From contig CAZKDJ010000035.1 of assembly GCA_964551295.1 (NCBI GenBank), positions 1-28,805 on the forward strand: a DNA stretch of 28,805 nt. Direction: 5' to 3'. This stretch comes from JAFGED01 sp964551295. Its GTDB lineage: Bacteria; Chloroflexota; Anaerolineae; B4-G1. Numbering within the stretch: position 1 is the first letter of the stretch; every line of letters starts with the position of its first letter. A model generated the notes under the pieces. That model was not told the origin of the DNA. It did not search any database and was given only the letters and a program-made list of their open reading frames with translations. Made by a program: the position numbers and the translations under genes. This document shows, piece after piece, positions 1 through 8,620 of the stretch.

Positions 1-3000
1 CCGCCCCGCTCGACGGTGATCCACGCCCAGTGCTCGCCCGCAAACGGGCTGGGGATCAGAATCTCGGCCGTCTCGCCGGGGACGTACGCGGTCTTGTCGC
101 TGATCAGGTTGATGCGGTCGTTGTTCTGCCGCCGCCAGGAGACGTACTCCCGCCCGCTGACCCACACCCAGGTAGAGCTGATCCCTCTGTCCCACCCCAT
201 TGGCTCGGCGGCAGGGGAGGCAGGACCTACGACGATGCCATAGGAGCCGCCTTCCTCCGGTGTGAAGGCCACCACGCCCTCCGCGCGGGCATCGGTGGTC
301 AGCATGCCGTAGTGGACCAGCGTGTCCTTCGTCTCCCACTCCCATCGACCACCGCAGTCGGAGACAGAGTCTCCGCACTCATTCTCCACGAACGTGTTGA
401 CCCATTCGCGGCGGTAGACCGCGAATTCTAGAGCCTGATCCGGCAGACGCTCCCCCGCCCAGTCGACGGTCACCACGTCCACCGCCATCTCCTCGCCGGC
501 CTCGCCGACGTACTGCTGCGGCGCCAACCCGGCGTAGAACTCGCCCGCGTGTACCACGACGTCGCCGCGCCCGGAGATGACCTGTCCATCCCTACCATAG
601 ACGGTCGCCTCGACCGTCAGTCGCTGCCCGCCCGTCATCACCTCCGTCGGCAGGACGACGGTCAGTTGCCCCTCGGCGTTGGTCGTACCGGAACCGCCGA
701 GGATGAACCCGGGGGCGGGTTCATCCCACCACCAACACCAGCGGCAGATCCACGGGTCGTCGTTATGGGTAAAGCTGTAGCGACCGAACTGTGCCGGTTC
801 GAAACGGTAAGGCGTGGAAAGAACGCGCCACTCGACCGCCGCGTCGGCGACGGGTCCGCCGAAATAGTAGCTCACCTCGACGTCGGCCTGAGTGGTCTGT
901 CTAGGAGCCAATTCCGTCTCGCGCGGCGTGACGGTCACCTCGAACTCGGGCGGGCGATAGGCGGCCACCTGGAACATGGCGGCGAAACGATCTTTTCCTA
1001 GGGAGACATTGAGGTGATATCCACCCAGCGACGCACCCTCCGTCAGTACCACCCCGCCGTGGAATGCGCCGAACTCGTCCAGCGTCAGCTTCTCGTTATA
1101 GATCTCCTCCCCCATCGCGTCGTAGATGTTGACCTCCACCCGCCGTCCCTCCGGCAGACTGTATTGCACGTCGTCCTCCATACGGATGACACCGCGAAAG
1201 TAGACGGTCTGGCCGGGGCGGTAGATGGGCCGGTCGGTGTAGACGTGCGCCCGATGGCGCGGGGGCGCGGCCTCCTGCTCCAGGCCAAAGTCCCATGGAC
1301 TGATGCCCGTGCTCCAGTCCCAGGCCGTCCCGGCCAGCACGAACGGCTCCTGCGCCAACACGTAAACGCCTCTCGTCGTATCGAGAGAGAAGCGGGCCAG
1401 GCCCTCCGCGTCGGTCGTCGCGGAGGCAAGTGTCGTGCCGAGGTCATCTATAACGACCAGCTCGAGTCCGGCGGCAGGCTGCCCGCCCGCCAGGTCGGTG
1501 GCCCAGACCCACATCTCATCCCAGCTCCGCTTGAGCGACAGGTTATATGCAGAGACCACCAACAGCTTGCGGTGGCTCCACTCGTTGTACCTCACGCCGG
1601 CGGCCCGCATATCGAGCAGGTAGACGCCCGGCGAGAGCGCCCCCCCATCGGCCAGGTCCACCAGTGCGCTCTCTCTCTCGTTGAGCGGCGCGTCGACGCT
1701 CAACGACCACCGGCGTGCAGGACTACCGGAGGGCGTGTAATCCCACCGGTCCTGCTGCGCGCGGAAGAACTCGTCTGTATCGAGCCGGTAAAGGCTGAAA
1801 TCAAGCCGGTCGGTGTTCAGGTGGCCGACGATCACGTGCGCCGGTTGGTTCGCGTCGAGCGTGCCGACCTGCGTGGGGATCTGTATCTCGGCCCAGGGAT
1901 CGAGAGCGGCAGTGCGGAAGCGCACCGTCAACTCCTGGCCGGTGACGTTGCCGTAGGGGTCGGCGATGTCCGGCCCGATGCGCACCTCGTAATCGGTGGA
2001 GGGCTGCGCGCCAAAGTTGAGCACGAAGGTGTTATTCCACCGGCTAAAGTAGGTATATACCTGCGTCGGCGAGAGCGGCGGCGACATCTCCAGGTTCGGC
2101 ATCGCCGTGGCCGGGTCGATGGGCGCGTTAAAGACGATCTCGAAGGAGGTGTGGGGCCAGGCATCCCGCTGACCGTCGTAGGGGTTGGTGCTGAGAATGC
2201 GCGGCAGGGGGACGGTGGTAAAGCGCCAGACGTAATCTTCCCGCATGCCGGCGCCGCCACCTGCGCTCTGCAAACCGGCGTCCACCCGCGCCGTGTAGAC
2301 CGCGTCGAAAGAAAGCCAGCGCTTGGGCTTGAACGTGAGCGTAGGCCCATCCACATCCACGCTGCCGGGGACGTCCACTCCGCCCGCGGTCTGCAGGTGG
2401 AACGCCGCCTCGGTCGAGGCCGGGTCGATCAGCTGGTTGAAGGTGACCTGCACGGCGGTATCGACGCCGACCAATTGCTCGCCCTCGGGCGGCGAGACCC
2501 ACACGACCTGCGGCGGTTGGCTGGAGAACGTCCACTCATAGTCCTCGCTCAACACGCCGCCGGTGGTGTCCTCGAGTCCGGCGGCGATGCTGGCCACGTA
2601 GGTGGTGCCGCCGGCCAGGGGGCCGTCGGGGGTAAAGACGTAGATGGAGGTGTTGAGCCACTCGCCCTGGCCCGCGACGGGCGGATCGACGGTCAGCGGC
2701 TGGGGCAGGTCGGCGTAATCAGGATCGCTGACCGCCATCAGCGGGACGACGGGCCGGTTGAAGATGACGGTGATCGTGCTTTCGGCTTCCACGTCCTCCG
2801 TACCGGGGGCCGGGATGACCTGTGCCACCTCCAGGAAGCCGACGGTGCGAAAGCGGAAGCGGTAGGCCCCGTCCAGCTGGTTGCCGTCGGCGGCCTTGGC
2901 CTCCGAGCCTATGGTGACCAGATATTCCGTATCTCGCTCCAGCTCGCGCTTCGGTTTGAAATTCACCGTGCGGTCGTCGACCCACTCGACGCTGCCCGAG

Positions 3001-3272
3001 ACATCCGGTCCGACCAGGAGGGCCTTCTCGACGGAGCCCTTGTCCATCGCCCGGTCAAAGACCAACTGGATAGGCTCGTCGGTCCCCAATTCCTCGCCCG
3101 GCTCCGGCGTGCGCTGGATGACAATGGGCGCGACGTTATCGGGTGGTGGCGGCGTGTAGGGCGGCACCGTAGGAACGGGCGTCGCCGAGGGCTCGGCGGG
3201 ACACAGACACCCGCCCAGCAAACTGCCAAGCAAAACCAAAACCAAGACCCTGTACAGGGATGATCTTTTCAT
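1..3272 (-). CDS. Alpha-2-macroglobulin family lipoprotein, N-terminal 1090 residues (runs off left edge)
   Basis: Bacterial alpha-2-macroglobulins are large lipoproteins thought to trap proteases near the cell surface. The frame is open from the ATG at 3272 to the window edge. It starts with a signal peptide and lipobox LLGGC (Cys22), then a Pro-rich linker. About four SbsA-type Ig-like (Big_5) domains follow (roughly residues 46-455), each with the pattern 'P..G.....I...F..P.D' ending in 'F.T'. The diagnostic MG2 motif TDRPIYRPGQTVYFRG lies at about 676-692, and the visible end reads LIPSPFAGEHWAWITVERG, typical of a later MG domain. The thiol-ester region (CxEQ) would lie outside the window, so its presence is unknown. 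A strong ribosome site AGGAGGTG (3278-3285) fixes the start. Four N-terminal Ig-like domains before the MG region is an elaborate architecture. Family assignment is firm; the protease-trap role is from family knowledge. Confidence 0.9.
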   Translation of the reverse strand, partial: MKRSSLYRVLVLVLLGSLLGGCLCPAEPSATPVPTVPPYTPPPPDNVAPIVIQRTPEPGEELGTDEPIQLVFDRAMDKGSVEKALLVGPDVSGSVEWVDDRTVNFKPKRELERDTEYLVTIGSEAKAADGNQLDGAYRFRFRTVGFLEVAQVIPAPGTEDVEAESTITVIFNRPVVPLMAVSDPDYADLPQPLTVDPPVAGQGEWLNTSIYVFTPDGPLAGGTTYVASIAAGLEDTTGGVLSEDYEWTFSSQPPQVVWVSPPEGEQLVGVDTAVQVTFNQLIDPASTEAAFHLQTAGGVDVPGSVDVDGPTLTFKPKRWLSFDAVYTARVDAGLQSAGGGAGMREDYVWRFTTVPLPRILSTNPYDGQRDAWPHTSFEIVFNAPIDPATAMPNLEMSPPLSPTQVYTYFSRWNNTFVLNFGAQPSTDYEVRIGPDIADPYGNVTGQELTVRFRTAALDPWAEIQIPTQVGTLDANQPAHVIVGHLNTDRLDFSLYRLDTDEFFRAQQDRWDYTPSGSPARRWSLSVDAPLNERESALVDLADGGALSPGVYLLDMRAAGVRYNEWSHRKLLVVSAYNLSLKRSWDEMWVWATDLAGGQPAAGLELVVIDDLGTTLASATTDAEGLARFSLDTTRGVYVLAQEPFVLAGTAWDWSTGISPWDFGLEQEAAPPRHRAHVYTDRPIYRPGQTVYFRGVIRMEDDVQYSLPEGRRVEVNIYDAMGEEIYNEKLTLDEFGAFHGGVVLTEGASLGGYHLNVSLGKDRFAAMFQVAAYRPPEFEVTVTPRETELAPRQTTQADVEVSYYFGGPVADAAVEWRVLSTPYRFEPAQFGRYSFTHNDDPWICRWCWWWDEPAPGFILGGSGTTNAEGQLTVVLPTEVMTGGQRLTVEATVYGRDGQVISGRGDVVVHAGEFYAGLAPQQYVGEAGEEMAVDVVTVDWAGERLPDQALEFAVYRREWVNTFVENECGDSVSDCGGRWEWETKDTLVHYGMLTTDARAEGVVAFTPEEGGSYGIVVGPASPAAEPMGWDRGISSTWVWVSGREYVSWRRQNNDRINLISDKTAYVPGETAEILIPSPFAGEHWAWITVERG

Positions 3273-3316
3273 CGAAACACCTCCTGCGTTTTACCGCGAC
3301 GCGCTGCTATAGCATT

Positions 3317-3325
3317 AGTATATCA
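3317..3325 (-). promoter_or_regulatory. Putative extended -10 promoter for the alpha-2-macroglobulin gene
   Basis: On the minus strand the sequence reads TGATATACT, an extended -10 (TGn plus TATACT), about 45 bp before the start codon at 3272. No good -35 is seen at the usual spacing, so this is a moderate call. Confidence 0.4.
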
Positions 3326-3403
3326 CGAGACGCGCCCGCATAGTAGCAAGCGATCTGACTTCAAGACGCACAAATGAGAAAAAAAGTTCCCGGGGCAGCC
3401 GGT

Positions 3404-3440
3404 CCTCCCCCTGTGGTGGGGGAGGTTAGGTGGGGGGGGA
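3404..3440. repeat. G/C-tract inverted repeat in the intergenic gap
   Basis: CCTCCCCC (3404-3411) and GGGGGAGG (3418-3425) form a perfect 8-bp inverted repeat with a 6-nt loop, followed by a run of G ending in GGGACAG. A similar palindrome with the same GGGACAG edge is found inside the YfhO gene near 9702-9735, so this looks like a dispersed repeat. The surrounding gap 3273-3569 otherwise holds only the two divergent promoters and a short direct repeat at 3452-3471; no gene is seen in it. Confidence 0.6.
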
Positions 3441-3495
3441 CAGCGCACGGCCTCGTCACGCTCTCGTCACGATCGAGGAGTACAATGTGAGCAGT

Positions 3496-3525
3496 TTGTC
3501 CTATGTCAAGAGATCGTGCTATAAT
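3496..3525 (+). promoter_or_regulatory. Sigma-70-like promoter of the LURP-one-related gene
   Basis: TTGTCC (3496-3501), an 18-nt spacer, and a perfect TATAAT (3520-3525), 44 bp before the ATG at 3570. Two copies of CTCGTCACG (3452-3460 and 3463-3471, 11-bp period) lie about 25 bp upstream of the -35 and could be a regulator site. Confidence 0.65.
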
Positions 3526-3569
3526 GCATTTGATCGAGACGGAAAAATCTCTCAGAATAGGAGGCTACG

Positions 3570-4154
3570 ATGGAATATCCGGCAAATTTTTCGTTCAAGG
3601 TCCTGGCCCTCTCGCCACAGCTCGCCGTCACCGATGCGAGCGAGAACCTGGTCTACTATGTGAAGCAAAAGCTCTTCAAACTCAAGGAAGAGGTCACCGT
3701 TTTTGCCGATAGGGAGCAGACCCAGCCGCTGTACAAGATCAACGCCGACCGAATCATCGACTTTTCGGCCCGCTACCATTTCTCCGATATGGCGGGCGTC
3801 GGGCTGGGGTCGGTCAAGCGCCAAGGGATGAAGTCGCTGTGGAAGGCGCGCTATGACATCCTGGATGGCGAGGAAATCGTCATGAACATCGCCGAGGAGA
3901 ACCCGTGGATAAGGATGGTTGACGCGGTGCTCGAACAGATCCCGCTGGTGGGGATCGCGACCAGCTACCTGTTCCATCCCAAGTACCTGGTCTCGCGCGC
4001 GGACGGGACCCCCATCCTACGGTTGACCAAGCAGCCCGCCTTCTTCGAGGGCAAGTTCCGCCTCGACAAGCTAGCCGAGATCAGCGAAATAGAGGAACAG
4101 CGGGCCATTCTGAGCCTGCTCATGATGGTCCTGCTGGAGCGCGCCCGCGGATGA
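3570..4154 (+). CDS. LURP-one-related (tubby-like fold) protein
   Basis: A 194-residue cytosolic protein with no signal peptide and only weakly hydrophobic stretches. Its pattern matches the LURP-one-related / YxjI family: an N-terminal 'L.P.LAVTDASENLVYYVKQK' strand pair, alternating strands with 'YKINADRIIDFSARYHFSD', and a later 'YLFHPKYLVSRADGTPILRLTKQPAFFEGKF' region (about 127-165) that is the family's second half. The fold is a 12-stranded tubby-like barrel around a central helix; the biochemical role in bacteria is unknown. The start is well set by AGGAGG (3559-3564), 5 nt from ATG. It is a stand-alone gene with its own promoter and a strong terminator, flanked by unrelated minus-strand genes. 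The family call is from sequence pattern; the function is not inferred. Confidence 0.8.
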   Translation: MEYPANFSFKVLALSPQLAVTDASENLVYYVKQKLFKLKEEVTVFADREQTQPLYKINADRIIDFSARYHFSDMAGVGLGSVKRQGMKSLWKARYDILDGEEIVMNIAEENPWIRMVDAVLEQIPLVGIATSYLFHPKYLVSRADGTPILRLTKQPAFFEGKFRLDKLAEISEIEEQRAILSLLMMVLLERARG

Positions 4155-4161
4155 TTCGCTC

Positions 4162-4200
4162 AAGTGCCAGGCACCTGAGAGTAGCCTGGCACTTTTATTT
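4162..4200 (+). terminator. Rho-independent terminator of the LURP-one-related gene
   Basis: A perfect 11-bp stem AAGTGCCAGGC (4162-4172) / GCCTGGCACTT (4184-4194) with an 11-nt loop, followed by TTTATTT. The convergent acyltransferase stop codon (TAA, 4195-4197) lies in the T tract, so the hairpin also follows directly on the minus strand, but without a T run there. Confidence 0.85.
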
Positions 4201-5208
4201 GCGGATGGTGAGCCGCCGCACCTCCACGTCATGGCCGCCGAGGTGGTACTTGTACCGCTCGTCGCCCTGCATAAAGTCGAACGCATCGCGCCCGTGCTCG
4301 ATGGCGTGGCGGATGGTGTAGGCGGCGAGGACGATGCCCGTGCTGAGGCGGGGGAAAGACTGCCAGTCGAGCCCGGAATTGTAGACCATCACGCGGTTAT
4401 CATAGACAAAGTTCAAGTAAGCGGCCGCCCGCTGGCCCTCGATCTCGAGGAACACCAACTGCAGCCAGCCGGCATCGTCCGTCACGTGCGCCAACTCGCG
4501 GAAGAAACTGCGCATCTGAGGTGTGAGAAAAGTCTCTTTATCCGGCGCGCTGGCCGCCATCAGGTCCAAAAAGGCCTCAACCTCGGTGTTGAGGTCGTGG
4601 ACCGAGCCGACGATGTACCAGCGCAGCCTCTCGTGGGCCTCGGCGCGCCGCAGCTTGCGCCGCAACTCGTGGCGATGTTTCTTGTCCAGAATCTGCAGGT
4701 ACTCATCCCACGAGCCGGGCAACTGCACGATAGGGCAGGCGTCCTCCTTCGCCACCGAGGTCGACCAGCCACGCGTCTCGGCCAGGGCGGGCAGCAGCGC
4801 CAGGGTGGGCGAATCCTGGTGCACGTTGCACAGGTCGAACACGTCCCAGTCGGAAGCCTCTGGCCACGTCAGATAGTCCAGCAGCGCTGTGTAGACCTCC
4901 TCCTCGCGTCCCCGAGCCACGATGAGGTCGAGATAGTCGGCGACCTCCACGCCGCCGATGATGGCCAGCACGCGCCGGCTTGCCGAATCGGCGGTCGAGA
5001 ATAGGGGCGCGATGCCAACCAGTTCGCCGTCGTCGCGCACGGTCACGATGCGCAGATCGCCTTTCCCCAGGTAGCGCCACCAGACACGCTGGAACTCGAG
5101 GGTGAGGAAAACGGTGTCGGCAGCAGAGCGATGCAGCAGGTCGTTCCACTCCCCCGCCAGCTCGTTGAAACCGCGCACGTCTTGATAGGTGTTTATCGAT
5201 AGGGTCAT
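4195..5208 (-). CDS. GNAT-fold acyltransferase, BioF2-like / CelD family
   Basis: A 337-residue soluble protein of the BioF2-like acetyltransferase family (also called CelD-like), a double-GNAT fold related to FemAB. Members often sit in exopolysaccharide or cell-envelope loci and are thought to acylate sugars or peptidoglycan precursors. Visible family marks are an N-terminal 'FNELAGEWNDLLHRS.....FLT.EFQRVWWRY' block, the basic helix DKKHRHELRRKLRRAE (about 172-187), and the C-terminal block with 'YNSGLDWQSFPRLSTG' and 'FDFMQGDERYKYHLG' close to the end. The open frame extends 30 codons further upstream (to 5298), but the ATG at 5208 is preferred: it has AGGGAG 8 nt upstream and begins exactly where the family homology starts. 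It lies downstream of the flippase-like gene but has its own promoter. Its substrate is unknown. Confidence 0.8.
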   Translation of the reverse strand: MTLSINTYQDVRGFNELAGEWNDLLHRSAADTVFLTLEFQRVWWRYLGKGDLRIVTVRDDGELVGIAPLFSTADSASRRVLAIIGGVEVADYLDLIVARGREEEVYTALLDYLTWPEASDWDVFDLCNVHQDSPTLALLPALAETRGWSTSVAKEDACPIVQLPGSWDEYLQILDKKHRHELRRKLRRAEAHERLRWYIVGSVHDLNTEVEAFLDLMAASAPDKETFLTPQMRSFFRELAHVTDDAGWLQLVFLEIEGQRAAAYLNFVYDNRVMVYNSGLDWQSFPRLSTGIVLAAYTIRHAIEHGRDAFDFMQGDERYKYHLGGHDVEVRRLTIRK

Positions 5209-5273
5209 CGCGACATCTCCCTGAAAATTGCAAAGGGCCTCGTAACGCGGCATCTGCCACAACTCGGCCTTTT

Positions 5274-5326
5274 GGACACGGAAGAACACGGACTGCACGG
5301 TTTTTTACCCGCGTTATTCCGTGTCC
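5274..5326. repeat. Inverted repeat in the leader of the acyltransferase gene
   Basis: GGACACGGAA (5274-5283) and TTCCGTGTCC (5317-5326) are perfect 10-bp arms with 33 nt between. On the minus strand the right half reads CCGTGCAGT, CCGTGTTCTT, CCGTGTCC, i.e. a degenerate 9-10 bp repeat like the 'TCCGTGT' dispersed repeats of some environmental genomes. It lies in the about 150-nt 5' leader between the promoter (5365-5393) and the start at 5208. Confidence 0.55.
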
Positions 5327-5364
5327 AGAGAAATTCTTGCGGACAACGCGAATGTTAGGGCAAT

Positions 5365-5393
5365 ACTATATCACAGCCGCGTGGAGGGGTCAA
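5365..5393 (-). promoter_or_regulatory. Promoter for the acyltransferase gene
   Basis: On the minus strand: TTGACC (5388-5393), 17-nt spacer, TATAGT (5365-5370). The -35 and spacer overlap the last codons of the flippase-like gene. This predicts an RNA with a leader of about 150 nt that contains the inverted repeat at 5274-5326. Confidence 0.6.
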
Positions 5394-6360
5394 TCGACTC
5401 TGCGTCCGCAGGCCGCTTCATAAAATCGCGTAGCAACCCGATTCCGTGCACCACCCCGCCCACCAAGCCCGACGCCAGCGTGACCAGCCCAATCGACGCC
5501 CCCAACGCCGCCGCCACCTCGTCGGCGGCGCCCGTCGGCGCAAAGAGCGCCCGGCTCACGTTCTCTCGAATCCCCCACCCGCCGATAGAAGGAAATAGTG
5601 TCGAGACGGAGAGCAGCGGCGTGACGACGAAAAAGTAGCCCAGGCCGACGCCGATATCGAGCGCCCGCCCGCACAGCCAGTTGATGACGACGTTCATGAC
5701 GTTGAACACGACCGAAACGCCAAAGGCGCGCAGGATCGCCGGCCAGCCGCAGCCCGTGATCGCCGCATAGACCTTGGCCAGCGGCCCCTCTCCCGCCAGC
5801 GAGATCTTGGCCGGTAGCCAGCCGGTGATGCGCCGCAGAAGGCGGCCCTCCAGAATCAGCCCGCCCCCGATCAGGCCGCCGCCGGCCACGACGATCAGCG
5901 CCGCCACCAGCCAGGGCTCCAGGCGAGCGGCCACGAACGGCAGCACGATCAGGCCAATTCCAAAGTTGACCAACAGGCCGGTGGCCCGATCGAGCAGGAC
6001 GGTGCCGATGGCCGCCGATGATTCCGTATCCTGCGTCAGCTCCAGCGCCCGCACCACGTCGCCGCCATAGCCGCTGGGCAGAAACTGGCTAAAGAACTGG
6101 CCGACGAAATAGAGGCGCAACAGGCGGCCGAAGGGCACCTCGGGGTCGAGTCCCTGGAGCAGCACGAACCAGCGGTACGCGCGCACGACCAAGCTGAGGA
6201 CAAAGAGCAGAAACGCCGCTCCCAGATACAGCAGATCGGCCTGCGCCAGTGTCGCCAGCAGGTCGCGCACATCGATCGTGAGGAACAGGAAAGCCAACGC
6301 CACCACGGTGATCGCCACGCGCACGACGTTCATCCAGTTGATCTTTTCCTTCGTTTTCAT
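5371..6360 (-). CDS. Flippase-like membrane protein (lysylphosphatidylglycerol synthase TM region / UPF0104 family)
   Basis: A 329-residue protein with about eight hydrophobic segments, of the family that includes the membrane half of MprF and many uncharacterised proteins of envelope polysaccharide loci. Family motifs are present: FLPSGYGGD (93-101) followed by 'VVRALEL', 'LLDRATGLL' (122-130), and FPSIGGWGIRE (about 255-265), all at the expected places, and the length is usual for a stand-alone member. It is the last gene of the four-gene operon: only 3 nt separate it from the upstream stop, and its AGGAG site overlaps that stop codon, which suggests coupling. There is no catalytic lysyltransferase domain, so a lipid-linked saccharide or phospholipid transport role is the likelier guess. 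The family is firm; the substrate is not known. Confidence 0.88.
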   Translation of the reverse strand: MKTKEKINWMNVVRVAITVVALAFLFLTIDVRDLLATLAQADLLYLGAAFLLFVLSLVVRAYRWFVLLQGLDPEVPFGRLLRLYFVGQFFSQFLPSGYGGDVVRALELTQDTESSAAIGTVLLDRATGLLVNFGIGLIVLPFVAARLEPWLVAALIVVAGGGLIGGGLILEGRLLRRITGWLPAKISLAGEGPLAKVYAAITGCGWPAILRAFGVSVVFNVMNVVINWLCGRALDIGVGLGYFFVVTPLLSVSTLFPSIGGWGIRENVSRALFAPTGAADEVAAALGASIGLVTLASGLVGGVVHGIGLLRDFMKRPADAESIDPSTRL

Positions 6361-6363
6361 GGA

Positions 6364-8613
6364 CTACTCCTGATCCGCCTCGTCGACGACGCGGACCTTG
6401 CACAGCAGCACGCGTTTCCCCAAATGATGACCATCCTCCGCCACCACCGGCAGGCGGCCCACGTCCTTGGCGCTCATGCCGACCTCGATGTCGTAAAAGC
6501 CCGGCGGCGTCGTCTCGCCTATCGTCAGCTCGTAGGCGTCCTCGATGATCTGCCCCGGCTGCCAGGATCGGGTCGGCGCCTGCCCCTGCACCGGGTAACT
6601 GCTGCTCCAGGCCCAACGCTGATCGTCCTCCCCCAGCACGTGGGCAAAGACGCTATAGTTACGCTCGAACGGCGCCAGCGCCCGCCAGTAGAGCGTCAGG
6701 CGGAGCGTCTCGCCGGGGCGGGCCACGCGCCGGTCGAGCTCGTAGCCCACCAGCGCGGCCTTTCCGCTAAAATTGGCCTCCAACGGATTGGGGAACTCGC
6801 CCGCCAGAGGCAGTATCTCAACCGCCTCCAAGCGCACCGCGTCGCGCCCGTCGAACGTGACGAGGCGCGGGTTCTGTGGCGGGGCGACGGCATAGAATCC
6901 CACCTGGATGTATCCTGCGTCTGGTGCGTAGGCCGTCTCCGGCACGTGCACGCAGTAGGTATCGGCAAAAACGACGCCGGGCTCCCACGCGGTAGACGGA
7001 TATCGCCCCAGCCCGGGATGCGTGTCGCGTTGAGCCACCATCACTCCCGTGTCGCTCAACAGATGCACAAAGACGATGTGGTGCAGATCGGTGCGGGCCA
7101 ACGCCTGCCAGTAGACCGTGACCTCCAGCGTACCGCCCGGCTCGACGGCGGTCGGCGCGACTGCGTACCCCAGCAGGCGCGCGACGCCGCCGAACTCGAC
7201 GTCCATCGGGTTGGGTATGGCCGCGATCTGTGTCTCGGTCAGCGGACGGGGCGGGGAAAAGGCCGGGGCCAGCACGCCGGCCAGGGCATAGACGGCCAGC
7301 GCCGCCATCCCTATCGCCACAACCGCCCCCGCCAGCCAATCCCAGCGCCGGGGAAGAAGTCGGCTCAGTCCCCAGACGACCAGTAGGGCAAACGCCGGCA
7401 GGCAGGGGAATAGGAACCGCCCCATCGCACCGGCCGGCTGGATCGCGATGTAGTAGAGCACCCAAGCCGTAAAGATGAGCACGCTGGTCCCCAGGAGCGC
7501 CAGGACTGAACGCGAGGTACCGCGCCGGGGGGTGACCAAAAGCCCGGCCAGCGCTGCCGCACAGAACCAAAACAGCCCCCGGTAGATGGCCTCAGGCAGC
7601 GGAAGTTGACCGTAGCCAAAGCGGCCCCACACGCTGCTCCACAGGTAGGGCAGGCCCTGCGGAATGGCCCACAGACCCTCGGCGAACGGCCGCCCCGCCC
7701 ACAGCTCGTTGAGGATGCTCAGGCCAGCGGGATCGCCATACAGCACCTGGTTGCGCACGAACCACCAACCGCTGGTCAGGGCAGCCAGCCCCAGGACGAT
7801 CAGGTTGCCGCGTAAGAATGCGTGCCAAGGCCTGGTTCGGCTATGCTCACCAGGTCGCGCACGCCACGCGGTCAACAAGTAGGCCAGCTCGATCAGCGCC
7901 AGCAGGGCCAATAGGTTGAACTTGGTCAGCAGCGCCAGGCCATAGAGCACGCCCATCAACACGTCGGCGCGCCGGCTCGGGCCGCGGCGCACCAGCCGGA
8001 CGCAGGCCCACAGCACCGCCGTGCCCGCCAGCGCCGCCGCGATGTCGTTGTTGATCGCGCCGCTGAGGTAGATGAACTGCGGGTTGAAGGCGATCAGTGC
8101 CGCCGCTCCAGCGGCCAGCGCGGGTTGACCCGGGAAAATCTCGCGCCCGATAAAGTAGGTCAGGCAGACGACGCCCGCGCCGATGAACACCGTCATCCAG
8201 CGCATCACGTACACCGCCAGGGTGACGCCGTGGAAAGGAAAGGCCTCGTCGGCGCTGTGGAGGTACTGGTTCTTGTTGTCGTCGCTGACCTCCCAGTGAC
8301 GGCTGTCCCAGTGGGGATTGGTGGGCGGGTCGTAGTAGACGTCCTGCTCGACGGGAACCCAGCAACTGGTCAGCGCGCCGAGCACATAGTAGAGCGGCGG
8401 ATGGTGGCTCTGGGCGCGCGGTCCCTCGACCGACTGCACGGGCAGTTCACGGTAGACGATGATGTGGCGCACGTAGCGAAAGTGACGCACCTCGTCGGTG
8501 GGCTCGTAGATGGGGGAGGACAGGCTGTAGGCGAGGGCCAGCGCCAGGTAGGCGATGAGGACAGTGAACAATGCACAATGTTTCAATGAACAGCGGCGAG
8601 GGGCTGCCATCAC
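6364..8613 (-). CDS. Large GT39/DUF2142-like membrane glycosyltransferase with two C-terminal beta-sandwich modules
   Basis: A 749-residue protein. A first membrane helix is followed by the periplasmic loop 'SSPIYEPTDEVRHFRYVRHI' (Asp-Glu near residues 39-40, the position of the GT-C catalytic acid) and 'HHPPLYYVLGAL' (about 70), the pattern of Chloroflexota GT39/DUF2142-type proteins. About ten further helices run to about residue 455. Two tandem outer modules follow: about 467-600 ('VARLLGYAV...PGGTLEVTVYWQAL') and about 612-745 ('AALVGYELD...PGETLRLTLYWRAL'), each ending in an 'LP(V).DG' strand. GT39 enzymes move sugar from polyprenyl phosphate to proteins or lipids on the outer face. The start is GTG at 8613, with GGAGGTGA 7 nt upstream whose TGA is the stop of the YfhO gene; an ATG follows at 8610. 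Class is confident; acceptor and donor are unknown. Confidence 0.8.
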   Translation of the reverse strand: MMAAPRRCSLKHCALFTVLIAYLALALAYSLSSPIYEPTDEVRHFRYVRHIIVYRELPVQSVEGPRAQSHHPPLYYVLGALTSCWVPVEQDVYYDPPTNPHWDSRHWEVSDDNKNQYLHSADEAFPFHGVTLAVYVMRWMTVFIGAGVVCLTYFIGREIFPGQPALAAGAAALIAFNPQFIYLSGAINNDIAAALAGTAVLWACVRLVRRGPSRRADVLMGVLYGLALLTKFNLLALLALIELAYLLTAWRARPGEHSRTRPWHAFLRGNLIVLGLAALTSGWWFVRNQVLYGDPAGLSILNELWAGRPFAEGLWAIPQGLPYLWSSVWGRFGYGQLPLPEAIYRGLFWFCAAALAGLLVTPRRGTSRSVLALLGTSVLIFTAWVLYYIAIQPAGAMGRFLFPCLPAFALLVVWGLSRLLPRRWDWLAGAVVAIGMAALAVYALAGVLAPAFSPPRPLTETQIAAIPNPMDVEFGGVARLLGYAVAPTAVEPGGTLEVTVYWQALARTDLHHIVFVHLLSDTGVMVAQRDTHPGLGRYPSTAWEPGVVFADTYCVHVPETAYAPDAGYIQVGFYAVAPPQNPRLVTFDGRDAVRLEAVEILPLAGEFPNPLEANFSGKAALVGYELDRRVARPGETLRLTLYWRALAPFERNYSVFAHVLGEDDQRWAWSSSYPVQGQAPTRSWQPGQIIEDAYELTIGETTPPGFYDIEVGMSAKDVGRLPVVAEDGHHLGKRVLLCKVRVVDEADQE

Positions 8614-8620
8614 TGGTCGC

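Noticed and set aside
1014..3263. Long plus-strand open frame of 749 codons
   Set aside because: It is the mirror of the alpha-2-macroglobulin frame on the minus strand, which has clear domains, a lipobox and a ribosome site. The plus-strand protein is Arg/Gly/His-rich with no recognisable pattern.
4231..5004. 257-codon plus-strand open frame
   Set aside because: Shadow of the BioF2-like acyltransferase on the minus strand; no ribosome site and no protein-like pattern.
5209..5298. 30-codon N-terminal extension of the acyltransferase
   Set aside because: It runs through the inverted-repeat leader, shows no family similarity, and the ATG at 5208 has a better ribosome site.
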